Source of the DNA: an uncultured Candidatus Saccharibacteria bacterium | GTDB taxonomy: Bacteria; Patescibacteriota; Saccharimonadia; Saccharimonadales; Saccharimonadaceae | Reading direction: 5' to 3' | NCBI GenBank assembly: GCA_938033875.1 | Contig: CALHKG010000015.1 | Location: forward strand, 21,701-85,700 | DNA length: 64,000 nucleotides | Shown here: positions 1 to 8,690 of the stretch, in pieces | How positions within the stretch are numbered: the first letter of the stretch is position 1 | Layout of the letters: each line of letters opens with the position of its first letter | The notes under the pieces: generated by a model | Told to the model about the DNA's origin: nothing | Databases searched by the model: none | Seen by the model: the letters and a program-made list of their open reading frames with translations, nothing else | Program-made: the position numbers and the translations under genes

Positions 1-278
1 GAGTGATTATGTCGAGCAATGGATCTAAGCTGCTTTATGTGCGCAACGATGGTGTCTACCGTTTGGGAACTCTGCCGACATCTCAGCCTGTAACTCCTGG
101 AGCGGGTGCAGGTGGAGCCGCTACTCCATCCACAGGCTCTACTTCTGCCACTCCTGGGCAAAAGCCAGGAAAAGCGTCAGGACGTTTGGCTGAAACAGGA
201 ACTTCAACTTGGATGGTTGGTGGATTAGCTGTTGTGACTGTCGCGGCTGGCGGATTAGTCCTGAGAAAACGGCTGTAA
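1..278 (+). CDS. C-terminal end of a sortase-anchored surface protein (5' partial)
   Basis: Only the last ~91 residues lie in the window; the frame is open to the left edge. The tail has a Gly/Ala/Thr/Pro/Ser-rich linker (about residues 30-60), then LAETG, a ~20-residue hydrophobic stretch and the basic end RKRL. This is the layout of a cell-wall sorting signal (LPXTG-like motif, membrane span, positive tail), so the protein is probably exported and covalently anchored by a sortase. The function of the missing N-terminal part cannot be judged. No sortase gene was recognised in this window. Confidence 0.75.
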   Translation, partial: VIMSSNGSKLLYVRNDGVYRLGTLPTSQPVTPGAGAGGAATPSTGSTSATPGQKPGKASGRLAETGTSTWMVGGLAVVTVAAGGLVLRKRL

Positions 279-282
279 AAAA

Positions 283-669
283 TTAACTCATAGATGGAGC
301 GAGCTTTTGAGGTTCGACTTCATGATTAGGCTCGCTCTTTTTCATACTGGAAAGTAGATAAATTGATAATAGAATAAGTTCGCTTTTTTGGTTTGGCGTA
401 AAGTAGCGGATTTTTCTGTTAATTCGTCGTTGCGCGATTTCGCTGGCAATGTCAATGGACTTCCAAAACAGGACAGAAAGTGATTCTCTGAGGATGATTG
501 CCAACGGTACGATAATTGCCCAGAAAATAACCATTAAAATTGCGGGCAGGCTGATGTTCGTGAATGGGATTTTTCCTAGGAAAAAGAAGAAAAATAGCTG
601 GTCGATCACAAAAGGCGCGAGTAGTATCGCTCCGATGATCATAATTAAGTAAATGCCCAGCTTTCTCAT
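283..669 (-). CDS. Small two-span membrane protein, unknown function
   Basis: 128 aa. Two hydrophobic segments (about residues 4-27 and 38-62) are followed by a hydrophilic Arg/Lys-rich cytoplasmic-looking tail. The start at 669 (MRKLGIYL) is preferred over 705 because TTGCAA-17 nt-TACAGT on the minus strand (700-705 and 677-682) places the -10 box 7 nt before it, the spacing seen at many leaderless starts in this window. The C-terminus overlaps the terminator at 297-342. No family was recognised. Confidence 0.5.
   Translation of the reverse strand: MRKLGIYLIMIIGAILLAPFVIDQLFFFFFLGKIPFTNISLPAILMVIFWAIIVPLAIILRESLSVLFWKSIDIASEIAQRRINRKIRYFTPNQKSELILLSIYLLSSMKKSEPNHEVEPQKLAPSMS
297..342. terminator. 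Rho-independent terminator, probably bidirectional
   Basis: GAGCGAG (297-303) and CTCGCTC (331-337) form a 7-bp stem followed by a T run on the + strand. It closes the surface-protein gene. It also lies inside the 3' end of the opposing reading frame ending at 283, so the last ~18 codons of that gene overlap the hairpin. Confidence 0.7.
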
Positions 670-775
670 AGATCTAACTGTAGCAAATAAGATATTGACT
701 TGCAATCATAAGCGTAATGTGTTTTAACTCTGATTTGCGTCGATATTTGGACTGGAAAAAATTGTCAAAAACCTG

Positions 776-781
776 TATAAT
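776..781 (+). promoter_or_regulatory. -10 box of uvrA
   Basis: TATAAT ends 9 nt before the uvrA ATG at 791. No Shine-Dalgarno site fits between, so the transcript is expected to be leaderless or nearly so. No convincing -35 was found at 16-18 nt. Confidence 0.6.
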
Positions 782-790
782 ATAGCGGTT

Positions 791-3604
791 ATGACAGAGG
801 TAATTCGTGTTAAGGGTGCTCGTGAGCACAATCTGAAAAATGTAGATATTGAGATTCCGCGAGATCAGCTGGTGGTGATTACTGGGCTTAGTGGGTCTGG
901 AAAATCTAGTTTGGCATTTGACACGATTTACGCCGAAGGTCAGCGTCGCTACATGGAGAGCCTCAATTCCTATGCGCGTCAGTTTTTGGGGACGATGGAT
1001 AAACCTGATGTTGATTCGATTGAAGGACTTAGTCCAGCGATTTCGATTGACCAGAAATCGACTAGTCGCAATCCGCGATCTACCGTGGCTACAGTTACCG
1101 AAATTTATGATTATCTGAGGCTTTTGTTTGCGCGAATTGGTGTGCCGCATTGTCCGATTTGTGGCAATGAAGTGACGCGTCGCACGACCGAGGTGATTAT
1201 TGACGAGATTCTACGACAATTTGTTGATAAGCGAATTCTGCTATTGGCGCCAATTGTTAAGAATAAAAAAGGCGAGTTTGCGCATATTCCGGAGCAATAT
1301 CAGCGACTTGGTTACGCCAGGGTTCGCGTGGACGGCGTGGTGTACGCGCTGGACGAATTTCCGGAGCTGCAAAAAAGCTACAAGCATAACATCGAGCTGG
1401 TGGTTGATAGGTTGGCGTTGACGGCGGAAATGCGATCTCGATTAAGTCAGAGCGTTGAGCAGGCGCTGGATTTGGGTCAGGGAGTTATCGAGGTTTTAGA
1501 CGCGGATAATGATGAAATGAAAACATTTTCGCAGAGATACGCTTGTGTTGATCATCCTGATGTCGATATTCCAGAGCTGGAGCCGCGATTGTTTAGTTTT
1601 AACGCGCCTCAGGGAGCTTGTCCTGTATGTACAGGTTTGGGGTCGAGGTTAGAGGTTGATCCAGAATTGGTCTTTAATAACAATTTGACAATTTCCGAAG
1701 GCGCAATTCGACCGTATAATCGAATGAATTCTGACGCTTGGAATATGAAGCGATTGGCGTCTGTTGCTGAAGCTCACGGATTTAGCTTGACAGTTCCCGT
1801 AGGCAAGCTTTCTGATGATGTTAAACATAAAATATTATACGGAACTGGCGACCAAAAATATCGCGTTGATTTGGGTGGCGGTCGACATTACGATACGACT
1901 TATGAGGGTGTTATTCCTAATCTGGAGCGACGCTGGAAAGAAACTGATAGCGATTTTATGCGACGAGATATTGAGCGATTTATGCGCGAGAGGGACTGCT
2001 ATGCTTGTAAAGGTGCGCGCCTGAAACCTGTGGTTTTGGCGGTGACGGTTCATGAATTGAATATCGTTGACGTGTGCGATTTGAGTGTTGATGACGCGTT
2101 GGATTTGTTTGACAATAAACTTCAATTGACTGAGCAAGAAATGATGATTGCTCGCTTGATTGTGAAGGAGATTAAATCTCGTTTGGCGTTTATGAGTAAT
2201 GTTGGGTTGAATTATTTGGAACTAAGTCGAGCAGCTAACACGCTTAGTGGCGGTGAGGCGCAGCGAATTCGCTTGGCGACGCAAATTGGCGCTGGACTTC
2301 AGGGTGTGCTTTATGTGCTGGACGAGCCGTCAATTGGACTTCATCAACGTGACAACGACAAGTTGATTGATATGTTGAAGCGTCTTCGTGATTTGGGCAA
2401 TTCTGTGCTGGTGGTTGAGCACGACGAGGACACGATTCGTCAGAGTGATTTTCTGGTTGATATGGGACCGGGAGCTGGTGTGAATGGCGGTCAAGTAGTG
2501 GCAATGGGGACGCCTGAAATTGTTGCGAAAAATGAGAATAGTATAACGGGTCGCTATTTATCTGGGGCGGAAAAAATTGCCGTTCCGAAAAAGCGTCGCA
2601 AAGTCGTGAAAGATAGAAAGTTGATTGTTCGTGGCGCTCGCGAAAATAATCTTAAGAACATTGATATAGAGTTTCCTTTGGGTTTGATGACTGTAGTGTC
2701 TGGTGTTTCTGGTAGCGGAAAGTCGACGCTTGTGAATGATATTGTGGCGCGGGAACTAGCGGCGGAACTTAATCGCGCAACGACAGCGCCAGGGTTGCAC
2801 GACGCTATAGAAGGTGTGAACTTGCTTGATAAGACGATTGTCATAGATCAGTCGCCAATTGGTCGAACGCCGCGCTCTAATCCAGCAACATATACTGGGA
2901 TTTTTACGCCGATTCGCGAGCTTTTTGCCAGCACACCCGAGGCTAACGTTCGAGGCTACAAATCTGGACGATTTAGCTTTAATGTTAAGGGCGGCCGCTG
3001 TGAAAATTGTCAGGGTGATGGTGTGATAAAAATTGAAATGCACTTTTTGCCGGACGTTTACGTTCAGTGTGACGAATGTCACGGCAAGCGTTACAATCGC
3101 GAGGCGCTAGAGATTAAGTACAAAGATAAGACTATTTCCGATGTCCTAGACATGACGATTGATCAAGCGGCGGAATTTTTCGACAGTGTGCCGAATATTT
3201 CACGTAAATTACAGACATTGGTTGAGGTTGGGCTTGGCTACATTAAGCTTGGCCAGCCAGCAACCACTTTTTCGGGCGGTGAGGCGCAGCGAATTAAATT
3301 GGCAACGGAACTCTCCAAGCGCTCCACTGGAAAAACTATGTACATTCTGGACGAGCCTACGACTGGACTTCATTCTGCCGACGTGAAACGATTATTGGGC
3401 ATTCTACAGCAATTAGTCGAGGGCGGCAATAGTATGATTATCATTGAACATAATTTGGATGTCATAAAGTCGGCTGACTGGATAATTGACATGGGGCCTG
3501 AAGGTGGAATCGGTGGCGGTACAGTTGTAGCTAGCGGTACGCCTGAAGATATTACCAAGGTTCCAAATTCGTTCACTGGCAAATATCTGAAAAAGATGCT
3601 TTAA
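791..3604 (+). CDS. uvrA: UvrABC excinuclease subunit A
   Basis: 937 aa, full length for UvrA, the dimeric ATPase that recognises DNA damage and loads UvrB in nucleotide excision repair. There are two ABC cassettes: first Walker A GLSGSGKSS near residue 35 with signature LSGGEAQRIRLA near 490, second Walker A GVSGSGKST near 640 with a second LSGGEAQRI-type signature (here FSGGEAQRIKLA) near 835. Zinc-binding Cys pairs CPICG, CPVC, CYAC and CENC/CDEC are intact, in contrast to LigA in this window. It is monocistronic and convergent with the DedA gene, whose stop lies 2 nt away. uvrC (10126) and uvrB (58803) are elsewhere in the window. Confidence 0.98.
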   Translation: MTEVIRVKGAREHNLKNVDIEIPRDQLVVITGLSGSGKSSLAFDTIYAEGQRRYMESLNSYARQFLGTMDKPDVDSIEGLSPAISIDQKSTSRNPRSTVATVTEIYDYLRLLFARIGVPHCPICGNEVTRRTTEVIIDEILRQFVDKRILLLAPIVKNKKGEFAHIPEQYQRLGYARVRVDGVVYALDEFPELQKSYKHNIELVVDRLALTAEMRSRLSQSVEQALDLGQGVIEVLDADNDEMKTFSQRYACVDHPDVDIPELEPRLFSFNAPQGACPVCTGLGSRLEVDPELVFNNNLTISEGAIRPYNRMNSDAWNMKRLASVAEAHGFSLTVPVGKLSDDVKHKILYGTGDQKYRVDLGGGRHYDTTYEGVIPNLERRWKETDSDFMRRDIERFMRERDCYACKGARLKPVVLAVTVHELNIVDVCDLSVDDALDLFDNKLQLTEQEMMIARLIVKEIKSRLAFMSNVGLNYLELSRAANTLSGGEAQRIRLATQIGAGLQGVLYVLDEPSIGLHQRDNDKLIDMLKRLRDLGNSVLVVEHDEDTIRQSDFLVDMGPGAGVNGGQVVAMGTPEIVAKNENSITGRYLSGAEKIAVPKKRRKVVKDRKLIVRGARENNLKNIDIEFPLGLMTVVSGVSGSGKSTLVNDIVARELAAELNRATTAPGLHDAIEGVNLLDKTIVIDQSPIGRTPRSNPATYTGIFTPIRELFASTPEANVRGYKSGRFSFNVKGGRCENCQGDGVIKIEMHFLPDVYVQCDECHGKRYNREALEIKYKDKTISDVLDMTIDQAAEFFDSVPNISRKLQTLVEVGLGYIKLGQPATTFSGGEAQRIKLATELSKRSTGKTMYILDEPTTGLHSADVKRLLGILQQLVEGGNSMIIIEHNLDVIKSADWIIDMGPEGGIGGGTVVASGTPEDITKVPNSFTGKYLKKML

Positions 3605-3606
3605 GA

Positions 3607-4257
3607 CTACTTTTTACGCTTGGTTTTCGAGAGGAGAACCGACAATTGTTTTCTTAGCAAAGCGCGAGTATTCGGTTGTTTCAAAGCATGAATAACCATT
3701 GGTGAGATAGACAGGAAAATAATGAGGATTGCTGCAACTTCAATATTTACGCCTGCTTTGGTCAAAAACTCGCCAGCGTAGAAGCCTAGATAAACGAATG
3801 CTGACGACCAAAGAAATCCACCGATAAGATTGAAAGTTAAGAAAGTTTTATAGTGCATTTCACTGGCGCCGGCAACGATTGGGGCGAAGGTTCTTACAAT
3901 TGGTACAAATCGAGCCAGGACGATTGTCGCTGAGCCGTGCTTGTCGTAAAACTTTTCTGTTTGCTCCAAATATTTTTTCTTGAAGAATCGGGAATTTTCT
4001 TTTTCAAACAGCTTGCGTCCAACTTTGTGACCAAAACTATAGCCAACACTGTCGCCCAGCACTGCCGCCGCAAAAACCAAAAGCGCAAAAATGTGAATAT
4101 CAATGTGCTGAGGATTTTGCTGAACCATGTATCCAGCAGTGAAGAGTAGACTGTCGCCGGGTAAGACGAAACCAATCAGTAGACCGGATTCTGCAAAAAC
4201 TACCAATAAAATTGCGAATACGCCGAAGCTAGTTATCAAGTTAACAAAAGATTCCAT
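3607..4257 (-). CDS. DedA-family membrane protein
   Basis: 216 aa. Integral membrane protein of the DedA/VTT (SNARE-associated) family, whose members include undecaprenyl-phosphate or phosphatidylethanolamine flippases and proteins needed for envelope and pH homeostasis. Visible hallmarks are the re-entrant loop FVLPGDSLLFTAG near residue 31 and the FARFVPIVRTFAPIVAG segment near 115, both typical of DedA. The minus-strand -10 box TATAAT (ATTATA at 4264-4269) ends 6 nt before the ATG, indicating a leaderless mRNA. The exact transported lipid cannot be inferred. Confidence 0.9.
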   Translation of the reverse strand: MESFVNLITSFGVFAILLVVFAESGLLIGFVLPGDSLLFTAGYMVQQNPQHIDIHIFALLVFAAAVLGDSVGYSFGHKVGRKLFEKENSRFFKKKYLEQTEKFYDKHGSATIVLARFVPIVRTFAPIVAGASEMHYKTFLTFNLIGGFLWSSAFVYLGFYAGEFLTKAGVNIEVAAILIIFLSISPMVIHALKQPNTRALLRKQLSVLLSKTKRKK

Positions 4258-4294
4258 AGCTTAATTATAACATAATTAGCGTATGCAGATTGAG

Positions 4295-6067
4295 CTATTC
4301 TTCAATAAATCCGCCAGATTGTCGCGCCCATAATTTGGCATAAACACCGCGTTTTTTATTGATGAGATCGTCATGTGATCCGTCCTCGACGATTTTCCCA
4401 TTTTTCAGGACAATTATACGATCCAGCTTAGCAATTGTAGATAAGCGATGGGCAATGACAATTGAGGTTCGATTCTCCATCAACGTTTCCAGGGATTTTT
4501 GAATCAACGCTTCTGACTCAGAATCTAGCGCTGAAGTCGCCTCGTCAAGGACTAGAATTGGCGCATCTTTCAGGATTGCCCTAGCAATTGCAACTCGTTG
4601 TCGCTGTCCGCCAGATAATTTAATTCCGCGCTCGCCAACCATTGTGTCAAAACCGTCTTTAAGTCCAACGATAAAATCGTAAGCGCCAGCTTTTTTGGCG
4701 GCTTCTTCAATTTCTGCGTCTGTTGCATCGGGTCGACCGTAAGCGATGTTTTCGCGTACGGAGCGGTGGAATAGCAATGGCTCTTGCGGTACGTAAGCGA
4801 TTTTTGCGCGCAGGCTTGCTTGAGTGACTTCGGAAATATCTTGTCCGTCGATGGTGATTTTTCCCGAGTCAATATCAGCGAAGCGTAATAGCAATTTAGT
4901 GAGCGTCGTTTTTCCAGAACCGCTCGCTCCGACTAAACCTATTTTTTCACCCGGTTTAATCTCCAGAGAAAAGTCGTGGAATAGAGTGTCGCCTTGACCT
5001 TCGTCGTGCGTGAAAGTTATTTTATCCATAGAAATTTCGCCGTTTGTAACTTTTAGTTTTGAATCGCTTTTATCAATCAATGTTGTTGGTGTTTGTAAGA
5101 TTTCTACCATGTCATTTGCGTTGCCGATAATTCGGTTGTAATTGCGCATAATTCCGTTCATGTTCCACAACTCACGAGTGACGCTACTGGTATATGTAAT
5201 AATAAGATAAACCGCCGCTACTGATATTAAATTATTTTGAGCTGCATATACTGCGAAAGCGGCTGCACTAACTTTCATAGTCATACTAATAGAGGAATAT
5301 ACAGTGCTAATCTTCAGGAATCCACGCATTACGTCGAGGCTCGAGTTTCGCCAAGAACTGACGGTTTTTGTGAAAAATTTCTGTTCTGTAGATTCGGCAC
5401 CAGACGACTTGACCGCTAGAATGTTTGAGATTACGTCGGCTAATTGTCCGTTCAATTTATTGCTGGCTTTGGCTTCTTTTTTTGTCAATTTCGCCATTGG
5501 CTTGGATCCGTAATAAACGACAAGGCTGAAAACGATTGAGAAAATAAGCAAGAATAATGCGTATTGCCAAAGGAGAGTTGACAGGACAATTATTGAACCT
5601 ACTAGTGAAATAACTAGCGGCAAGATTGACCAAATTATCGTGTCCCAAAAACGTTCTACCGCGCCGACTAATTTATTTGTTTGGCTAACGAGCGATCCGC
5701 CGAATTTATTTGAATGGAAGAATAATGTTTGGTTGGTCAGTTTACTGAAGCACCGAGCGTATAAATCTCGCTGCATGGCGGTTTCAAATGTCCATGCTAT
5801 ATATGTAATTAACCTATTACCAATAACAGACGTCCATAATTCACTGACGCCATATAAAGCAATTAGCGTCCATAGGCTTTTCGTGTCGTGTAGCTGATTG
5901 TGCTGGATAATGCTAAGAAGCTGGGCAATTATAAGGGGTCCTGCAAAAAGATTCATTGCTACTGTGAGTATTGTAAAAAATATTGCCAAGTTTCGGCGAT
6001 GTTTGTACGGCTCTGATGTTTTCCAGAATAGACGAAATATTTCTTTGCTGTTCGGTTTGTTTTTCAA
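4295..6067 (-). CDS. ABC exporter, fused permease and ATPase
   Basis: 590 aa type-IV ABC half-transporter, expected to work as a homodimer. The N-terminal ~320 residues form a six-helix ABC membrane domain. The C-terminal nucleotide-binding domain has Walker A GASGSGKTT, signature LSGGQRQRVAIARA, Walker B ILVLDEATSALD and a switch His (IAHRLST). It resembles MdlB/MsbA-like lipid, drug or peptide exporters; the substrate is unknown. The start is TTG at 6067, chosen because GAAAGGA lies 6-7 nt upstream and no better ATG is in frame. Its promoter is at 6185-6213, giving a ~110 nt leader with a small hairpin near 6155-6172. Confidence 0.95.
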   Translation of the reverse strand: MKNKPNSKEIFRLFWKTSEPYKHRRNLAIFFTILTVAMNLFAGPLIIAQLLSIIQHNQLHDTKSLWTLIALYGVSELWTSVIGNRLITYIAWTFETAMQRDLYARCFSKLTNQTLFFHSNKFGGSLVSQTNKLVGAVERFWDTIIWSILPLVISLVGSIIVLSTLLWQYALFLLIFSIVFSLVVYYGSKPMAKLTKKEAKASNKLNGQLADVISNILAVKSSGAESTEQKFFTKTVSSWRNSSLDVMRGFLKISTVYSSISMTMKVSAAAFAVYAAQNNLISVAAVYLIITYTSSVTRELWNMNGIMRNYNRIIGNANDMVEILQTPTTLIDKSDSKLKVTNGEISMDKITFTHDEGQGDTLFHDFSLEIKPGEKIGLVGASGSGKTTLTKLLLRFADIDSGKITIDGQDISEVTQASLRAKIAYVPQEPLLFHRSVRENIAYGRPDATDAEIEEAAKKAGAYDFIVGLKDGFDTMVGERGIKLSGGQRQRVAIARAILKDAPILVLDEATSALDSESEALIQKSLETLMENRTSIVIAHRLSTIAKLDRIIVLKNGKIVEDGSHDDLINKKRGVYAKLWARQSGGFIEE

Positions 6068-6184
6068 ATCAATTCCTTTCGATAATAAATTAATATTTAT
6101 AAACTGCGCAGAAAACTGAACGTTCTTAATTATTCAAAATGTATATTAGAGGAACTCGCCAGCGGGAGTTCATAGACTTTGATT

Positions 6185-6213
6185 ATTATAGGGAATATAT
6201 AGATATAAGTCAA
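6185..6213 (-). promoter_or_regulatory. Promoter of the ABC exporter gene
   Basis: On the minus strand TTGACT (AGTCAA at 6208-6213) and TATAAT (ATTATA at 6185-6190) are separated by 17 nt, close to a sigma-70 consensus. Confidence 0.65.
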
Positions 6214-6230
6214 TTTGTGGAGCAAAGGCC

Positions 6231-6259
6231 TTGTTTATTTATTGTAAATACTTTACAAT
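6231..6259 (+). promoter_or_regulatory. fur-family gene promoter with overlapping palindromic operator
   Basis: TTGTTT (6231-6236) and TACAAT (6254-6259) are 17 nt apart and the -10 ends 6 nt before the ATG at 6266. The sequence ATTGTAAATACTTTACAAT (6241-6259) is a perfect 8-3-8 inverted repeat covering the spacer and -10. Its size and position suit a Fur/PerR/Zur-type operator for autorepression by the adjacent regulator. The palindrome is directly seen; the regulation is inferred. Confidence 0.7.
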
Positions 6260-6265
6260 AGGAAC

Positions 6266-6658
6266 ATGACGCAAATTGTTAGGCGATCAACAAAATACAC
6301 GAATGATGTGATGGCGATTTTAAAGAGCAAACATCACGCGACGAATGCTGAAATTGCTCAGGAATTGCGGAATATTCATCCTGAAGTTAGTGACACGACG
6401 GTGCATCGAATAACTCAGCGCCTATGTGGCGACGGGGTGATTGGTTTGGCGCCATCGACCAAAAAGGGTTGCTTGCGATATGATATTCGTAAGGACGATC
6501 ACGATCATTTTGTGTGCAGCGATTGTGATGGCCTGATGGATATTAAAATTGCCGATGAGATGAGAAAGCAGATTGCGCATGAAATTAGCGATTGCTATAT
6601 TGACGGCCCGTTGGTTGTGACGGGAGTTTGTAAAAAATGCCAGAAAAGGAGGAAATAA
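6266..6658 (+). CDS. Fur-family metal- or peroxide-responsive repressor
   Basis: 130 aa. The N-terminal winged helix contains the Fur recognition-helix signature (HPEVSDTTVHRITQRL, about residues 37-52). The C-terminal dimerisation part has HDHFVCSDC near 75-83 and CKKC near 123-126, two CxxC pairs that usually bind structural Zn in Fur/PerR/Zur. The stop overlaps the thioredoxin start (TAATG), so the pair is translationally coupled. A redox partner gene makes a PerR-like peroxide sensor more likely than an iron or zinc sensor, but this cannot be settled by reading. Confidence 0.88.
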   Translation: MTQIVRRSTKYTNDVMAILKSKHHATNAEIAQELRNIHPEVSDTTVHRITQRLCGDGVIGLAPSTKKGCLRYDIRKDDHDHFVCSDCDGLMDIKIADEMRKQIAHEISDCYIDGPLVVTGVCKKCQKRRK

Positions 6659-6987
6659 TGGCTTTATATGAAATTACAACGAAGCAAGAATTTGAAGATA
6701 AGGTGCTAAAAAGCGACGGTCCTGTACTAGTTGATTTTTGGGCGCCGTGGTGTCCGCCATGTCGCGCAATGGCTCCGCTTTTGCATCAAATTGCTGAAGA
6801 AACAGAGTTTGATATTGTTAAGGTTGACACTGAAGCAAGTCAGGAAAATGCGCAATTGGCTATGGAATACCGCGTGCAGGGAATTCCAAACATGAAGATT
6901 TTTGTTGGCGGCGAGGAAGTTGTCGAAATGATAGGCATGAAGCCAAAGCAGACGTTGATTGACGCTTTGGAAAAAGCTGCGAAATAA
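6658..6987 (+). CDS. trxA: Thioredoxin
   Basis: 109 aa, normal thioredoxin length. The active site is WCPPC (WAPWCPPCRAMAP near residues 29-41), a Pro-Pro variant of WCGPC, followed by the cis-Pro loop (GIPNMKIF). It reduces protein disulfides with electrons from thioredoxin reductase (a candidate trxB is at 46914). The start is the ATG at 6658, which overlaps the regulator's stop codon and follows AGGAGG at 6648-6653. An in-frame ATG at 6637 is inside the upstream gene and lacks a ribosome site. Confidence 0.93.
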   Translation: MALYEITTKQEFEDKVLKSDGPVLVDFWAPWCPPCRAMAPLLHQIAEETEFDIVKVDTEASQENAQLAMEYRVQGIPNMKIFVGGEEVVEMIGMKPKQTLIDALEKAAK

Positions 6988-7007
6988 AAAAAATAGAAGG
7001 GGGATTT

Positions 7008-7403
7008 ATGAAGGGTTTTAGTGGAAATATCGAAGAGCTTACGTTAGAAAATGATAATTTTCGTCAGGTTTTATATACTGCGAAGCATTGCCAATTGGTA
7101 TTGATGAGCTTGCCTGTTGGTGGGGAAATTGGTTCGGAGGTTCATGAGGAGAATGATCAATTTTTCCGATTTGAGTCTGGCGAAGGTAAGGTTTTGATTG
7201 ATGGCAATGAATATGCTGTTTCTAATGGTAGTGCGATTATTGTGCCGGCGGGCGCTGAGCATAATGTGATAAATACTGGCGAGGAGCCGCTTAAGCTTTA
7301 TACTATTTATAGCCCAGCGCATCATAAAGATGGAATTGTTCGGGCAACACGTGAAGAAGCAGATGCTAACGAAGAAGATTTTGATGGTGTAACTACCGAA
7401 TAA
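7008..7403 (+). CDS. Cupin-domain protein
   Basis: 131 aa single-cupin protein. Motif 1 is seen as a GSEVHEENDQFFRFESGEGKVLIDG-like stretch (H and E metal ligands around residues 44-50) and motif 2 as PAGAEHNVINTG (about residues 82-93). Small cupins of this type bind a divalent metal and may be isomerases, dioxygenases or binding proteins; the substrate is not predictable. It sits 20 nt after trxA with its own AAGGGGG ribosome site and may belong to the same redox operon. Confidence 0.85.
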   Translation: MKGFSGNIEELTLENDNFRQVLYTAKHCQLVLMSLPVGGEIGSEVHEENDQFFRFESGEGKVLIDGNEYAVSNGSAIIVPAGAEHNVINTGEEPLKLYTIYSPAHHKDGIVRATREEADANEEDFDGVTTE

Positions 7404-7435
7404 GCTGCTGCCAAAGGAGAAAGTTTTTACTAATT

Positions 7436-7900
7436 ATGTCTCGCAAAGGATCAATCGTCGGCGAGATGTTTAGCTCATTTGGGCGAGCAATTTTTCGTGG
7501 AATTGCGTGTGTCGTATCGCTAATTTTTAGGATTGCACCGCAGAAGGATCGCGTGCGGGTAATTGTTTATCGTGATGATGGTAAGATTTTATTAGTTAGA
7601 AGCCGCTTTAGTCGTCAAGAATGGGCTTTGCCAGGAGGCGGGGTGAAATATAATGAGAGTTATGAGCAGGCTGCCGTTAGAGAAGTCTTGGAAGAAATTG
7701 GATTAAAGATACATAATCTGCGATATCTCGGAAAAGCTAATTCTCATGAATCATATGCCAAATTTTCAGTTCGAGTTTTTGCGGCGCACGCGTCTGATTA
7801 TGACATAAAATGCAACTTTGAAATAATGGAAGCCCGGTGGTTTAATAGGGATTATCTTCCTAAAGAATATTACGCTTTGTATGCTAATAAGCGTCAGTAG
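7436..7900 (+). CDS. NUDIX hydrolase
   Basis: 154 aa. A basic/hydrophobic N-terminal ~30 residues precedes a NUDIX domain. The NUDIX box runs GGGVKYNESYEQAAVREVLEEIGL (about residues 63-86), matching GX5EX7REUXEEXGU. These enzymes hydrolyse nucleoside diphosphates linked to another moiety. A purine-rich ribosome site AAAGGAG lies at 7414-7420, rather far from the ATG. The substrate is unknown. Confidence 0.88.
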   Translation: MSRKGSIVGEMFSSFGRAIFRGIACVVSLIFRIAPQKDRVRVIVYRDDGKILLVRSRFSRQEWALPGGGVKYNESYEQAAVREVLEEIGLKIHNLRYLGKANSHESYAKFSVRVFAAHASDYDIKCNFEIMEARWFNRDYLPKEYYALYANKRQ

Positions 7901-7928
7901 GCGACTCTGCTTTATGTATAATATGAGT

Positions 7929-8675
7929 ATGAATGATCGACAAATTTCCCAGCTTGAAATAGTAAAGACTAAAGTCCGGCAGTTGCTGGGCGGCGACACT
8001 TCGGGGCATGCTGATGATCATGTTGAGCGAGTGGCGTTGCTGGCAGAGCGTTTTGCTAACGAATGCAGCGAATCAGTGAACCTGCAAGAAGTGCTATTGA
8101 CGGCTTGGCTGCATGATGTCGATGATTATAAATTAGTCGGTAAAACGCAGGCGGAAAAATTGACGAACGCGGTAAATATTATGGCGCAGGCAGAGATAGC
8201 TGATGATTTAAGTCAGGTTGTGCTGGAAAATATTGCGGCGATTGGTTATAGTAAACGGCTGAACGGCAAGCAGCCGCAGCGGTTGGCGGGGAAATTGGCG
8301 TCTGACGCTGATATGTGTGATGCTATTGGTGCGGTCGGCATTGAGCGAGCGTTGGTTTATGCTTGTCATCATGGTGGGCGGATTTTTGATCCTAAAGTTT
8401 GGCCGAATGTCAATCTGGCGGCGCACGAATATAACGCTGATGGCAATACGCATGATACTGACGGATTTATCAATCACTTCTTTGAGAAACTGCTGAAATT
8501 GAAAGGTTTGATGTTGACTGAGCCGGGGCGAATAGAAGCGGGAAATCGTCATCAAATTATGGTTGATTTTCTTCGCGCTTACTTCCGCGAGAAGAATGCA
8601 TCTGACTGGAGTGAATTTTTGGAGGAATATTTACGTAGTATCGATGTCTATGATAGACTAAACTTAGTATATTAA
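7929..8675 (+). CDS. HD-domain phosphohydrolase
   Basis: 248 aa. The HD-superfamily pattern is present: H near residue 29 (GHADDHVERVALLAERFA), HDVDD near 62-66 and a later D (SDADMCDAIG). Similar proteins (YedJ-like) are metal-dependent phosphohydrolases acting on nucleotides. The start at 7929 (MNDRQIS) is chosen because TATAAT at 7917-7922 ends exactly 6 nt upstream; the ATG at 7923 abuts the -10 box and an ATG at 7881 lies upstream of the promoter, inside the NUDIX gene. Confidence 0.85.
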   Translation: MNDRQISQLEIVKTKVRQLLGGDTSGHADDHVERVALLAERFANECSESVNLQEVLLTAWLHDVDDYKLVGKTQAEKLTNAVNIMAQAEIADDLSQVVLENIAAIGYSKRLNGKQPQRLAGKLASDADMCDAIGAVGIERALVYACHHGGRIFDPKVWPNVNLAAHEYNADGNTHDTDGFINHFFEKLLKLKGLMLTEPGRIEAGNRHQIMVDFLRAYFREKNASDWSEFLEEYLRSIDVYDRLNLVY

Positions 8676-8690
8676 ATATTATAGTCTAGT

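Noticed and set aside
1835..2137. Minus-strand open frame inside uvrA, and many similar frames inside other large genes
   Set aside because: Shadow of a strongly supported coding gene; no ribosome site or promoter of its own.
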